Made by a program: the position numbers and the translations under genes
Shown: positions 25,823 through 34,621 of the stretch, one piece after another
Position numbering within the stretch: position 1 is the stretch's first letter
How the letters are laid out: the number at the start of each line of letters is the position of its first letter
The notes under the pieces: model-generated
Seen by the model: only the letters and a program-made list of their open reading frames with translations
What the model was told of the DNA's origin: nothing
The model's database searches: none
Assembly: GCA_964386635.1 (NCBI GenBank)
Contig: CAYLRO010000009.1
Location: 14,720-78,719, forward strand
Source: Sabulitectum sp964386635
GTDB lineage: Bacteria > Fermentibacterota > Fermentibacteria > Fermentibacterales > JCC-6
DNA length: 64,000 nt
Reading direction: 5' to 3'

Positions 25823-26375
25823 GCACAGCACCGTTCATCCTGAAGAATATTACCACATACACAAAAAAACTCAGTAAAATAAGCAGAGCAGCCAGCAGAC
25901 CGAGAAGATCAGTTCCCCAGAGGAGATCCGGTACAGGCAGCTGGAATTCCGGCAGAACAGCCTGGCGAACCATGTAAAGAGCCAGAACAACCGTTGAGGC
26001 CTTCCCCAGTATGTTCGCAGAAGGGGGGCGCGCCCGGGATGACATGAGAAGACCACCGAGAACTATCAGGCCGTCACGCCCAAGAAGAATACAGAGAAGC
26101 CACAGAGGAAATACTCCCAGACTTACCATTGTAAGTGCCATTACAGCAAACGCAATCTTGTCCGCTGCAGGGTCCAGAAGTTTACCCCAGTCACTCACTG
26201 TACCGGTCTTTCTTGCAACAAATCCGTCTGCTGCGTCTGTAAAAACCGCCATGATCATGAAAACCGCAGTTTCAACTCTTCTGCCTTCAGCCAGCATTAA
26301 TGCAGAAAGAGCTGCCAGGGGAATCCTTGCCAGGCTTATACAGTTAGCCAAATTAAAAAAGCGTCCCTTAATCAT
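25812..26375 (-). CDS. pgsA: CDP-alcohol phosphatidyltransferase (PgsA-like)
   Basis: 187 residues from ATG 26375, overlapping the recN stop by 8 nt. An integral membrane enzyme with about 5-6 helices. The family motif D-G-x2-A-R-x8-G-x3-D-x3-D is seen in DAADGFVARKTGTVSDWGKLLDPAADK (about 47-73), with all metal-binding aspartates present. PLAALSALMLAEGRR precedes it as in phosphatidylglycerophosphate synthases. It most likely joins CDP-diacylglycerol and glycerol 3-phosphate; cardiolipin or other CDP-alcohol substrates cannot be excluded from sequence. It sits between recN and smc. Confidence 0.85.
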   Translation of the reverse strand: MIKGRFFNLANCISLARIPLAALSALMLAEGRRVETAVFMIMAVFTDAADGFVARKTGTVSDWGKLLDPAADKIAFAVMALTMVSLGVFPLWLLCILLGRDGLIVLGGLLMSSRARPPSANILGKASTVVLALYMVRQAVLPEFQLPVPDLLWGTDLLGLLAALLILLSFFVYVVIFFRMNGAVHAS

Positions 26376-27993
26376 TCCAGTCCTTCAAGAGTCTTACAGC
26401 ATGGTCACGGGCGCCGTCTCCGCCGCCAAGCAGTCTGGCAAGTTCAGATATCCGGCTGTCCGGGCTGTTCAGATGGTTGACTACCGTAACAGGCATTCCA
26501 TCCTCAAACCTCTTCTCCACAGCAAGATGCCTGAATGCTCTTGATGCCACCTGTGCAAGATGAGATATCACTATGATCTGTCTGGCACCGGATGCCCTTA
26601 CCAGAGAGTCAGCAAGTCGATGGGCGGTTTCTCCGCCTGTACCGGAATCTATCTCGTCAAAGATAAGAGTGGAAGCAGTTCCCCTGTCTGCCATGATAAG
26701 TGCAAGAGCCAGAGCAACCCTTGAAAGCTCTCCGCCACTGGCTACAGAATCAAGAGCAGCTGCAGGCATACCGGTATTGGCTGTGAAAAGGAAGGAAAAG
26801 GATTCCCCGCCGGAAACAGATACAAGTCTGTCCTTTACAGTCACCGGTGAAACAGGGTCAGATCTTTCAATATGGAATTCTGCAAGAGGCATGTTTAAAG
26901 CTCTTAACTCAGTTACAATTCTTGAAGAAAATTCAACCGCGGAAGCTGTCCGCTTTTCCGTAAGTTCATCTGCCATGTTCACCAGTTCATCAGACAGGGT
27001 GCTGATCTCGCTCTGGAGCTCCTGAATCCGGGTTTCGGCGTTGTTGTATTCCGCGAGTCTGTCCCCTACTTTTCTCCCTGCATCAAGAGTTGCCTGCAGA
27101 GAACCTCCGAACCTTGAAATCAGGGAGGAATAGCTGTCCAGTCTTCCGCTTATCTCAGCCATTCTGGCAGGAGCCTCCTCGCTGGAGAAAATCATATCAA
27201 CCAGCAGAGAAGCGGCTTCACTGGCAGATATGGATGCCTGTTCCAGAAGAGCAATGATCTCACTGCTCTCAGGAGACTCTTTCCTCACCCTGGAGAGAAG
27301 CCTGCCAAGAGAAGAAATCACCCCGTCATCGCTCTGCAGCTTTTCAGCACTCTCGCTATACAGAGATGAGAGAGACGCAACTCTTCGAATGCTTTTCTCC
27401 TGATCAATCAGGGATGCATAATCCTCAACAGAGGGCTTCAACTCATGAAACAATTTCTCCTCGTGGAGAAGGATCTCCATGTTTCTGCCGGATTCGCCCA
27501 GAAAACTCTCCAGCTGCCTCAATTCTGCTTCTGCTGTTCTGAATTTCTGGAAAACACATGTGTACTTCTCTCTGAGCTCCCAGATTCCTGCAAACCTGTC
27601 AAGAAGTTCGAGCTGCTTTGACTGTTTAAGAAGATGGGGTGTGGATCTCTGGCTGTGGAGTTCAATCAAGTCGCGGACTGCCTCTCTCACATCATCCAGA
27701 GTTGACAGTGAATCATCAATGAATACTCTGCTTTTACCCTGAACACTTACTTCCCGGCGAACAGTTCTCTCCTCACCGGATGAATCAAGAAATACAGCTT
27801 CAACCGAGGCTGTTCTGGTTCCAGGACGAACCAGAGATCGGTCGGCCCGTTTACCTGTTGCCAGCATAAGACCGTCAACAAGAATGGATTTGCCGCTTCC
27901 GGTTTCACCGGTAAGAACATTCAGCCCTGCTGAGAATTCCAGAGATGTGTCGCTGATGGTTGCCAGGTTCCTGAGGGTGATGGATCTCAGCAT
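26368..27993 (-). CDS. recN: DNA repair protein RecN
   Basis: 541 residues from ATG 27993; the frame continues upstream into nadK, but the conserved N-terminus MLRSITLRNLATISDTSLEF fixes this start. An SMC-like ATPase for double-strand-break repair. Head motifs are LNVLTGETGSGKSILVDGLMLATG (Walker A), VSGGESFSF, SVASGGELSRVALALALI (signature), TLIFDEIDSGTGGETA (Walker B) and QIIVISHLAQVASRA. The coiled-coil arms are short (about 150-350), as is normal for RecN. The nadK-recN order is common in bacteria. The nadK stop lies 11 nt upstream. Confidence 0.95.
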   Translation of the reverse strand: MLRSITLRNLATISDTSLEFSAGLNVLTGETGSGKSILVDGLMLATGKRADRSLVRPGTRTASVEAVFLDSSGEERTVRREVSVQGKSRVFIDDSLSTLDDVREAVRDLIELHSQRSTPHLLKQSKQLELLDRFAGIWELREKYTCVFQKFRTAEAELRQLESFLGESGRNMEILLHEEKLFHELKPSVEDYASLIDQEKSIRRVASLSSLYSESAEKLQSDDGVISSLGRLLSRVRKESPESSEIIALLEQASISASEAASLLVDMIFSSEEAPARMAEISGRLDSYSSLISRFGGSLQATLDAGRKVGDRLAEYNNAETRIQELQSEISTLSDELVNMADELTEKRTASAVEFSSRIVTELRALNMPLAEFHIERSDPVSPVTVKDRLVSVSGGESFSFLFTANTGMPAAALDSVASGGELSRVALALALIMADRGTASTLIFDEIDSGTGGETAHRLADSLVRASGARQIIVISHLAQVASRAFRHLAVEKRFEDGMPVTVVNHLNSPDSRISELARLLGGGDGARDHAVRLLKDWND

Positions 27994-28003
27994 CTGCACA
28001 CTT

Positions 28004-28789
28004 TCACCCCCTGTATCCCCAGCCCAGTTTTCTGCCAAGCATAGCGTAGTAATCAGATCTTCTGCCTGTTCGAATCACCGGACATTTCAGGTCTGCACTT
28101 TTAACTGTGATGGATTCACCCTGAGAGATTGCACGGCACTTTGCTGTTCCATCAGCAATAATCAGAGGTGATTTTCCTCTGGCTCTCATAACAGTGAACT
28201 CTATCTCTGAGGAGAGCGGAACAACAATTGGTCTGATAGCAAGAAGGTGCGGGCAGATGGGAGTAATAATGGATACAGGAAGATTCGGGTGAAGAATAGG
28301 CCCGCCGCAGGACAGGTTGTAAGCAGTGGAGCCTGAAGGAGTGGAAACAAGCACTCCGTCTGATGCCATCACAGCAACTTCCCTGTGATTAACCTTTACC
28401 TTTATGTGCAGAATCCCCCCCTCGGCGCATCTGTTTATGCATACCTCGTTCAGTGCTCTTGCATAAACTCCGCCAGGTCCTCTGGCTTCAAGCACAGGAA
28501 GATTGTCGATCATGTAATCACCGGAGATAATACAGGAAACTGATTCCTCCACATTTTCCAGTTCGCAGTCGGCAAGAAATCCAATGTGACCGGCATTTAC
28601 CCCGAGAATAGGTACTCCGGTTCCCAGAAGTTCATCCATTGTGCTGAGGATTGTTCCGTCGCCACCTACAACCACAGCTGCATCTGCATCTCCAGGATCA
28701 CCGGTTATCTCCAGCCCGGCTGATTTGAAAATTCCCATACAGGCTTCAGGTTTTCTGGAATACAGGAGTATCCGCTTAACGGGATTCAA
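28004..28789 (-). CDS. nadK: NAD kinase
   Basis: 261 residues with a TTG start at 28789 (GGAG 7 nt upstream); GTG 28816 is the longer alternative and would overlap dxs by 41 nt. It phosphorylates NAD to NADP with ATP or polyphosphate. Motifs: VVVGGDGTILSTMDELL (GGDGT), GVNAGHIGFLAD, LNEVCINR and the NE/D-linked SDGVLVSTPSGSTAYNLSCGGPI, then ITPICPHLL. Length is typical of bacterial NadK. Coupled between dxs upstream (14-nt overlap) and recN downstream. Confidence 0.94.
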   Translation of the reverse strand: MNPVKRILLYSRKPEACMGIFKSAGLEITGDPGDADAAVVVGGDGTILSTMDELLGTGVPILGVNAGHIGFLADCELENVEESVSCIISGDYMIDNLPVLEARGPGGVYARALNEVCINRCAEGGILHIKVKVNHREVAVMASDGVLVSTPSGSTAYNLSCGGPILHPNLPVSIITPICPHLLAIRPIVVPLSSEIEFTVMRARGKSPLIIADGTAKCRAISQGESITVKSADLKCPVIRTGRRSDYYAMLGRKLGWGYRG

Positions 28790-30629
28790 TGTTCTTCTCC
28801 AGATGTGCTGAAACACTGTCGGCTATGCCAGGTGAATCCAGACCAAGTTCAGAGAGTATCTCACCTTTACTTCCGTGGGTTGCAAAACTGTCAGGGATAC
28901 CCAGAGAAAGAACATCACTACCGTGAAGAAGAGTTGAAATGGAACAGCCGAAACCACCTGCAACAGCACCTTCCTCAAGGGTTACCACCTTTTTCCCCTT
29001 TGCCAGTTCCTGTATACGGGCTTCCGGAGAAGGCTTCAGCCAGACCGGGTCAAACACTGATGCCTGAATTGATCTTTCCGAAAGAATCTCAGCTGCCTTC
29101 AATGCCGAAGCCGCCAGAGGCCCCGCCGCAATGATCAGAACATCAGATCCCTCTCTGAGCAACTGGCCCTCAGAAAGAGATTTGTCTTCGGGAAACGGAA
29201 CTCTGAGATCAGGTTCCCTGCCTCTGGGATACCTGATGCCAACAGGTCCGGTAAGGTTCTCAAGCTGTTCCAGAATAAGTCTCTCAAGAATTCCACAGTC
29301 TCTGGGAGCAGCCAGTCTCAATCCTGGAACAGAAAGGAACATGGGTATATCAAATATTCCGTGGTGAGTGGGCCCGTCTGCTCCTACAACACCTGCTCTG
29401 TCCATTGCAAAGAGAACAGGAGCGTTCTGCAGAGCAGCATCGTGAATAACCTGATCAAAAGCTCTCTGCATGAAGCTGCTGTAAACAGCCACTACAGGTT
29501 TCATTCCTCCAAATGCAAGGCCGCAGGCGAAAGTAACCGCATGCTGTTCAGCTATACCAACATCAAAGAATCTGTCGGGATACTCTGCGGCAAACCTGGA
29601 AAGACCGGTTCCGTCAGGCATTGCAGCTGTCACAGCTACAACGGAACCGTCAGACTCTGAAGCTTTAAGGATAGAATCTGAAAAAGCCTCTGTAAATGTT
29701 CTTCCAGGAGCTTTCACTGCTGCTCCGCTTACTCCGTGGTGGGATACAGGCTGGCACTCTGCAGGGTGAAATCCTTTCCCTTTTCTCGTAATCACGTGAA
29801 CAAGAACCGGTCCCTTAAGTCTTCTTACTCTGCTGAGAACTCCGGTAAGTGATGCAATATCATGGCCCGGTACCGGACCCACATAGCTCAATCCGAACTC
29901 TTCAAAGATGCTGGCTCTTGTGGTAATTGTTTTCTTTATGGCAGAAGAAACCTCATGAGCTGCAATCCTCATCCGATCACCAAGAGATGGTATTTTACCC
30001 ATGGCATTCCAGAGACCATCTTTGAATTTGTTGTAGGTTCCGTCTGTCAAAAGTTTGTTCAGGTGCTTTGACACAGCACCTACATTCTTTGATATGGACA
30101 TCTCATTGTCATTGAGAATAATGGTTACATCCGTACCGTCTCTGGCCAGATTGTTCAAGCCTTCAAACGCAAGACCTGCAGTCATGGCTCCATCACCGAT
30201 AACCGCCACAACCCTCTCGTCTCTTCCGGCAATATCTCTTGCGGCGGCAAATCCCAGAGCAGCACTGATGGAAGTGCTTGAGTGTCCCGTACCGAAAACA
30301 TCACAGTTACTTTCAGATCTTCTGGGAAAGCCGCTGAGGCCTCCACTCTGACGAATTGTATGGAAAAGCTCTCTTCTTCCAGTGAGAAGTTTCCAGGGAT
30401 AGGTCTGGTGGCCCACATCCCATACTATCTTGTCAATCAGCGGATCGTATACAGTAAGAAGGGCAATTGTAAGCTCCACAACTCCCAGACTGGAAGCCAG
30501 GTGCCCTCCTGTATTGCATATGACTTCAATGATTCTTTTTCTGACTTCTTCAGCAAGCTGGACTCTTTCTTCAAGAGAAAGCCCCGATATCTGGCCGGGT
30601 TCAGCTATGGAATCAAGCAGTTCAGACAC
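28776..30629 (-). CDS. dxs: 1-deoxy-D-xylulose-5-phosphate synthase
   Basis: 617 residues. GTG 30629 lies in a TAGTG overlap with the ispA stop, with AAGGA upstream. It catalyses the first step of the MEP isoprenoid pathway (pyruvate plus glyceraldehyde 3-phosphate), using thiamine diphosphate. Visible signatures: HLASSLGVVELTIAL, DKIVWDVGHQTYPWKLLTGR, GTGHSSTSISAALG, the ThDP-binding VIGDGAMTAGLAFEGLNN with NDNEMSIS, and the transketolase centre DVGIAEQHAVTFACGLA. The C-terminal domain is complete. Its coupling to ispA directly upstream makes an isoprenoid pair, and nadK follows. Confidence 0.97.
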   Translation of the reverse strand: MSELLDSIAEPGQISGLSLEERVQLAEEVRKRIIEVICNTGGHLASSLGVVELTIALLTVYDPLIDKIVWDVGHQTYPWKLLTGRRELFHTIRQSGGLSGFPRRSESNCDVFGTGHSSTSISAALGFAAARDIAGRDERVVAVIGDGAMTAGLAFEGLNNLARDGTDVTIILNDNEMSISKNVGAVSKHLNKLLTDGTYNKFKDGLWNAMGKIPSLGDRMRIAAHEVSSAIKKTITTRASIFEEFGLSYVGPVPGHDIASLTGVLSRVRRLKGPVLVHVITRKGKGFHPAECQPVSHHGVSGAAVKAPGRTFTEAFSDSILKASESDGSVVAVTAAMPDGTGLSRFAAEYPDRFFDVGIAEQHAVTFACGLAFGGMKPVVAVYSSFMQRAFDQVIHDAALQNAPVLFAMDRAGVVGADGPTHHGIFDIPMFLSVPGLRLAAPRDCGILERLILEQLENLTGPVGIRYPRGREPDLRVPFPEDKSLSEGQLLREGSDVLIIAAGPLAASALKAAEILSERSIQASVFDPVWLKPSPEARIQELAKGKKVVTLEEGAVAGGFGCSISTLLHGSDVLSLGIPDSFATHGSKGEILSELGLDSPGIADSVSAHLEKNIESR

Positions 30630-31510
30630 TAGTTCCTTCTTTCAGGAAGGTATTCAACCAGATCGCCGATAACCGTCCAGTCACCGGGAAGTGTTTTCAG
30701 CTCTTTCATGATGCGCTGAGAAGAATCATATGCCAGCTTTCTGGCTTCATCCAGCCCGAACTCCGAAACAGGATTCCATTTCCCCATGTCACTGTCTTTT
30801 GATACAGCTTTCCCCATCTCTTCCACGCTTCCTGTAACATCAAGGATATCATCGGTAAGTTGGAAGAGCCAGCCTGTCCGGTCACCTATGGAGGAAACAG
30901 ACGGAAGATCAGCAGCGGGGAAACCGGCGGACAGAGCCCCCAGTTCCATGGAGACTCTTATCATTGCGGCAGTCTTCCCCTGAATCATTCTCTCTGTCCA
31001 TTCTCTGTCAGCAGACCCGGGGTGAAACATGTCCATGAACTGACCGCCGGTGAGGAAAGAAGCACCGGAGGCTTGAGTAAGTTTTTTAACCATATACCGG
31101 ACCTGATTTTCCTGAAGGGGAGTATGTATCAGAGTTCTGAAAGCCTCCATAAGGAGTCTGTCTCCTGCAAAGAGAGCCTTTTCCGTTCCGCATACCAGAT
31201 GAAGCGAGGGCACTCCCCTGCGCAGGTCATCATCATCCATGCCGGGAAGGTCATCGTGGATCAGTGAATAGGTATGGATCATTTCAACTGCACAGGCAGA
31301 AGCCAGTGCATTTTGACAATCGCCGGAAAGAGCCCTGCAGGATTCAATTACCAGAAAAGGTCTGAGCCTCTTACCCCCGGCACCAAGTGAGTATCCGCAG
31401 TGCTCCGCCTGATCGTCACTCTCCCTGAACATTGGCAGAGCTGCAAGAGCTTTCTCAACTGCAGCCGCGTCCTCAGTCAGCCTATGCCTGAGTTTCTCCG
31501 ACAAACTCAT
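30629..31510 (-). CDS. ispA: polyprenyl (geranylgeranyl/farnesyl) diphosphate synthase
   Basis: 293 residues from ATG 31510. A trans-prenyltransferase that condenses isopentenyl diphosphate with allylic diphosphates. The two aspartate-rich motifs are LIHDDLPGMDDDDLRRG (first DDxxxxD type) and FQLTDDILDV (second DDxxD). GGKRLRPFLVIESCR carries the IPP-binding residues. The first motif has the two-residue insertion typical of bacterial IspA-type enzymes. It overlaps the ymdB-like stop by 29 nt and runs into dxs. The length of the chain made cannot be read with certainty. Confidence 0.94.
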   Translation of the reverse strand: MSLSEKLRHRLTEDAAAVEKALAALPMFRESDDQAEHCGYSLGAGGKRLRPFLVIESCRALSGDCQNALASACAVEMIHTYSLIHDDLPGMDDDDLRRGVPSLHLVCGTEKALFAGDRLLMEAFRTLIHTPLQENQVRYMVKKLTQASGASFLTGGQFMDMFHPGSADREWTERMIQGKTAAMIRVSMELGALSAGFPAADLPSVSSIGDRTGWLFQLTDDILDVTGSVEEMGKAVSKDSDMGKWNPVSEFGLDEARKLAYDSSQRIMKELKTLPGDWTVIGDLVEYLPERRN

Positions 31511-32264
31511 ACACTCTTTTCAGTTCAGAAACGGCATTGGCGCCGTTCAGTTCAACTTCAAGCCCGTTGACCATAGGGTTGCCCTCTGCAACCATGAGTC
31601 TGCTGTACCTGCCACTGGTAAATCTTCCTATGGAGGATTGTTCCTCCATTCCAATCACACCGGTGGAGGATCCGCACATACCAAGATCTGAAATATAGGC
31701 TGTACCTTTGGGAAAGATCCTCTCATCTGCAGTCTGAACGTGTGTATGTGTCCCCACAAGAAGAGAGATCCTCCCGTCAAGATACCTTGCCAGAGCCATT
31801 TTCTCACTTGTAGCCTCTGCATGAAAGTCGATGATCCTGACATCTGCACTGCTGGAGTCCAGAATACGCTCTGCGGTTCTGAACGGGCAGTCTCCGGAAA
31901 AGTCTGTAAACACCCTGCCCTGCAGGTTAATGATCTGAATGCTGACTCCCAGGCACTGACAGATGATCCAGCCTCTTCCGGGGTTTCCCGGGGGATAGTT
32001 TGCAGGTCTGATAACCCTGGGGTTCTCTGCATCCAGAAGAGGAAGAATGGAGGTTCTCTTCCAGATGTGATTCCCTGATGTGATAACATCAACACCTGCA
32101 TTGAAAAGCATCTCAGCAATATCAGGCGTTATCCCGAACCCTCCGGCAGCATTCTCTCCGTTAACGGCTATGAAGTCGAAACGCCCGGAAACAGAAGCAA
32201 GATATGAAACAACTGCATTGCGTCCCGGTCGCCCTACGATATCTCCAAGAAGAAGGATACGCAT
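31482..32264 (-). CDS. ymdB: YmdB-family metallophosphoesterase (2',3'-cyclic-nucleotide phosphodiesterase type)
   Basis: 260 residues from ATG 32264. The calcineurin-like fold carries the metal ligands of the TIGR00282/YmdB family: MRILLLGDIVGRPGR, IAVNGENAAGGFGI, VITSGNHIWK, RIIDFHAEATSEK and LLVGTHTHVQTADERI. Its Bacillus relative hydrolyses 2',3'-cAMP and affects biofilm and motility. It lies just behind rny (2 nt gap), the same order as in Firmicutes and Thermotogae, where ymdB follows ymdA/rny. This supports a role linked to RNA turnover products. Confidence 0.93.
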   Translation of the reverse strand: MRILLLGDIVGRPGRNAVVSYLASVSGRFDFIAVNGENAAGGFGITPDIAEMLFNAGVDVITSGNHIWKRTSILPLLDAENPRVIRPANYPPGNPGRGWIICQCLGVSIQIINLQGRVFTDFSGDCPFRTAERILDSSSADVRIIDFHAEATSEKMALARYLDGRISLLVGTHTHVQTADERIFPKGTAYISDLGMCGSSTGVIGMEEQSSIGRFTSGRYSRLMVAEGNPMVNGLEVELNGANAVSELKRVYEFVGETQA

Positions 32265-32266
32265 AG

Positions 32267-33820
32267 CTACCTGGCAGTTTCAGATGCTCTGAGTTCCCTG
32301 ATAACAGTTACCTTGATCTGTCCGGGGTACTCCATTTCTTCCTCAATCTTCTTTGCTATCTGTCTTGCCATATCAACTGCCTGCTCATCCTTGACTACCT
32401 CAGGTCTCACAGCAATCCTGAGTTCACGTCCTGCCTGGATAGCGTAGGACTTTCTAACTCCCTCAAAAGCATCAGCCATTGCCTCAAGCCTGTGAAGCCG
32501 TTTGACGTAAAGTTCAAGTGTCTCACGTCTGGCACCGGGTCTGGCACTGCTAACCGCATCGGCAGCCTGAACAAGAACAGCGTAAAGACTCTCCGGCTCC
32601 ACCTCTTCATGGTGAGCCCCAATTGCGTTGGATACTGTTCTGGGTTCGTTGAATTTACGAGCCAGTTCCATGCCGACAATGGCATGTGATCCTTCAAGAT
32701 CATGATCTGTGGCTTTACCGATATCGTGAAGAAGACCGGCTCTTCTGGCAAGCCCCGGGTCAAGCCTGAGTTCACTGGCAAGGAGACCGCATATGTGAGC
32801 CACTTCAAGAGAGTGCTGATACATGTTCTGGCCATAGCTTGTTCTGTATCTCAGTCGGCCAAGGTGCCTGACAAGCTGCGGATGAAGGCCTGTAACGCTG
32901 GCTTCCATAACAAGTTCGTTACCCAGCTTTCTGACAGTGCGCTCCATCTCGCTTCGGATCTTTCCTACGACAGCCTCAATTCTGCCGGGATGGATTCTGC
33001 CGTCCCCGATGAGTTTTTCCAGGGAGAGTCTTGCCACCTCTCTTCTCACAGGATCGAAACAGCTTAGAACAACGGCCTCAGGAGTATCATCAATGACTAC
33101 ATCAACCCCGGTGGCCTTTTCAAAGGCTCTGATGTTACGACCCTCTCGACCGATTATCCGCCCCTTCATGTCGTCGTTGGTAAGATTTACAACTGAAACA
33201 CAGCTTTCAACCACATGGTTTGCAGCACATCTCTGTATTGCTGTGGCAAGAAGATTGTTGGCCTTGTCTTCCGCAGATCGTTCTGCTTCGTCAAGAATTC
33301 TTCTTGTCATTTTAGCAGCTTCCAGATCTGTTTCTTCTCTGAGATTGGAAAGCAGAAGGTCCTTGGCTTCCTCTCTTGTAAGCTTGGCAGCCTCTTCAAG
33401 TCTGGCGTTCTGTTCCTCCAGAAGCTTGTTGGCTCTCTGATGCTTTGCGATAAGAGCCTGCTCCATCTCACCGAGAGCTGTCTCCTGCTGGGCAAGGGAT
33501 TCACTTCTGCTGTTCAGGTTCTCTTTCGTTCTATCCAGCTGCTGGCCCAGTCTGTTTATCCCGTTTTCGCGACGGTCCAGTTCAGACTGTTTCTTTCTCA
33601 GTATCTCAAGTTCTCTTGACCTGTCTTCAGCAATTTTCTCGCGACCTTCAAGAATAACTTCCTTCTTGATGGTTTCGGATTCACGTTTAGCTTCAGCCAG
33701 TATTCTATCCGCTTCAGTGGCAGCGCCCCCTATTTCCTTGTTCACAAGCATCTTGTGAAGCAATAATCCAAGGAAGAAAGCTACCACGCCGGATGCTATT
33801 GGTATCAGGTAAGATAACAT
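32267..33820 (-). CDS. rny: ribonuclease Y
   Basis: 517 residues from ATG 33820 (GGAG upstream). The main membrane-bound endoribonuclease for mRNA decay in bacteria without RNase E. Residues 1-25 form the membrane anchor (LIPIASGVVAFFLGLLL). A long coiled coil follows (30-200), then the KH domain with GRIIGREGRNIRAFEKATG (about 220-250). The HD domain has RTSYGQNMYQHSLEVAHICGLLA, RRAGLLHDIGKATDHDLEGSHA and a C-terminal AADAVSSARPGARRE. Length is typical. A cluster of hairpins lies in the 111 nt between zapA and this gene and could control its expression or be a cleavage target. Confidence 0.97.
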   Translation of the reverse strand: MLSYLIPIASGVVAFFLGLLLHKMLVNKEIGGAATEADRILAEAKRESETIKKEVILEGREKIAEDRSRELEILRKKQSELDRRENGINRLGQQLDRTKENLNSRSESLAQQETALGEMEQALIAKHQRANKLLEEQNARLEEAAKLTREEAKDLLLSNLREETDLEAAKMTRRILDEAERSAEDKANNLLATAIQRCAANHVVESCVSVVNLTNDDMKGRIIGREGRNIRAFEKATGVDVVIDDTPEAVVLSCFDPVRREVARLSLEKLIGDGRIHPGRIEAVVGKIRSEMERTVRKLGNELVMEASVTGLHPQLVRHLGRLRYRTSYGQNMYQHSLEVAHICGLLASELRLDPGLARRAGLLHDIGKATDHDLEGSHAIVGMELARKFNEPRTVSNAIGAHHEEVEPESLYAVLVQAADAVSSARPGARRETLELYVKRLHRLEAMADAFEGVRKSYAIQAGRELRIAVRPEVVKDEQAVDMARQIAKKIEEEMEYPGQIKVTVIRELRASETAR

Positions 33821-33860
33821 CCTGTTAACTCCGTTTCAGGCGCGGGAGGCATTTATATTA

Positions 33861-33928
33861 ATCAGAAGGACTGTGCTGATCCGTGGAAACCCGCGACACT
33901 TTCCCCGGGCCTGTCCTACTGAGGACTG
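33861..33928 (-). other. three-hairpin RNA element between zapA and rny
   Basis: Read on the minus strand, three stems follow each other almost without gap. H1 (33911-33928) is GTCCT-cagt-AGGAC. H2 (33881-33908) has CCG/CGG and GGAAA/TTTCC stacked around one mismatch, with a 10-nt loop. H3 (33861-33880) is ATCAG / CTGAT with loop cacagtcctt. The octamer ACAGTCCT occurs both in the 5' side of H1 and in the loop of H3, so the 3' arm of H1 (AGGAC) could pair with either. No U-tract follows. It is a structured leader or processing element for rny; I do not recognise a known family. Confidence 0.5.
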
Positions 33929-33931
33929 TAC

Positions 33932-34330
33932 CTATTCATCGCCTCTGCCCTCACCGGATTTCTGAAAGATTGTGGGAATCTGAGCACTGTCTGGATTCGA
34001 CAATTCTGATATGCTTCCGCTCTCCTGGGATGCTCCGGTTTCCTCCAGAGCTTCCTCGATCCTGGCAGCCAGAGAAGAGAGATACATCTGATGTGCATCC
34101 TCCATCTCTTCAAGCTGTTCCGTTTTGGAGAACAGTTCATCAATAATGTTAAGTGACGCAAGAATAGACACCTTGGCAGTTGAAGTCATGGTAACATTCT
34201 CCGTCATCTGACGCATACGCATATCTAGAAAGTGGGCGATCTCTGCTATGTAAGCCGGATCGCCCTCTCCTCTAATCGAATACTCCCGTCCGTATATGTT
34301 TACCCGAGTATTCTCCGGACGGTCAGCCAT
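33932..34330 (-). CDS. zapA: cell division protein ZapA
   Basis: 132 residues. ATG 34330 is chosen because GGGAG sits 5 nt upstream; ATG 34351 lies within the previous gene. ZapA binds FtsZ and bundles its filaments. The head domain reads TRVNIYGREYSIRGEGDPAYIAEIAHFLDMRMRQMTE, followed by STAKVSILASLNIIDELF and a coiled-coil helix (about 75-105), the standard ZapA plan. A 30-residue acidic, low-complexity C-terminal tail is additional. It is coupled to the small coiled-coil gene upstream, as zapA often is to zapB-like genes. Confidence 0.88.
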   Translation of the reverse strand: MADRPENTRVNIYGREYSIRGEGDPAYIAEIAHFLDMRMRQMTENVTMTSTAKVSILASLNIIDELFSKTEQLEEMEDAHQMYLSSLAARIEEALEETGASQESGSISELSNPDSAQIPTIFQKSGEGRGDE

Positions 34331-34610
34331 TGGTACTCCCACCAGGTTCATCTCTCAGTCTGTCCAGTTTTTCCAGAACAGATTCCAGCCTCTGCTTCAT
34401 CTCTGAACGTTCCTGCAGAAGTCTGGCATAATGTATCCTGAGAAGATTGTAACCTCTGGAATCAGCATTGCCTTCCTGATACTCAAGTTTGTTCTCCAGC
34501 TCTTCCACTCTGTTTTTCAGATTGTCGTTCTCTTTACAGACGGAATGATACCGGAGCACAAGCCTGTCCACCGCTTCAGTCAACCTCTCGGTGGAACCGG
34601 TGATGGGCAA
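34323..34610 (-). CDS. small coiled-coil protein preceding zapA (ZapB-like position)
   Basis: 95 residues with a TTG start at 34610 (GGAG 6 nt upstream; the nearby ATG is out of frame). It is almost entirely a coiled coil: a heptad helix from about 5 to 40 (LTEAVDRLVLRYHSVCKENDNLKNRVEELENKL) and a second from about 52 to 85 (RIHYARLLQERSEMKQRLESVLEKLDRL). No catalytic motif is seen. Its place just before zapA, with an 8-nt overlap, resembles small divisome coiled-coil genes, so a role in cell division is likely but only inferred. Sequence alone does not prove homology to ZapB. Confidence 0.7.
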   Translation of the reverse strand: MPITGSTERLTEAVDRLVLRYHSVCKENDNLKNRVEELENKLEYQEGNADSRGYNLLRIHYARLLQERSEMKQRLESVLEKLDRLRDEPGGSTNG

Positions 34611-34621
34611 TGCATTCTCCT

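Noticed and set aside
33821..33931. 6S RNA (ssrS) downstream of zapA
   Set aside because: The location is classic for 6S RNA, but only 111 nt are free and the three short adjacent hairpins do not form the long rod with a central bubble.
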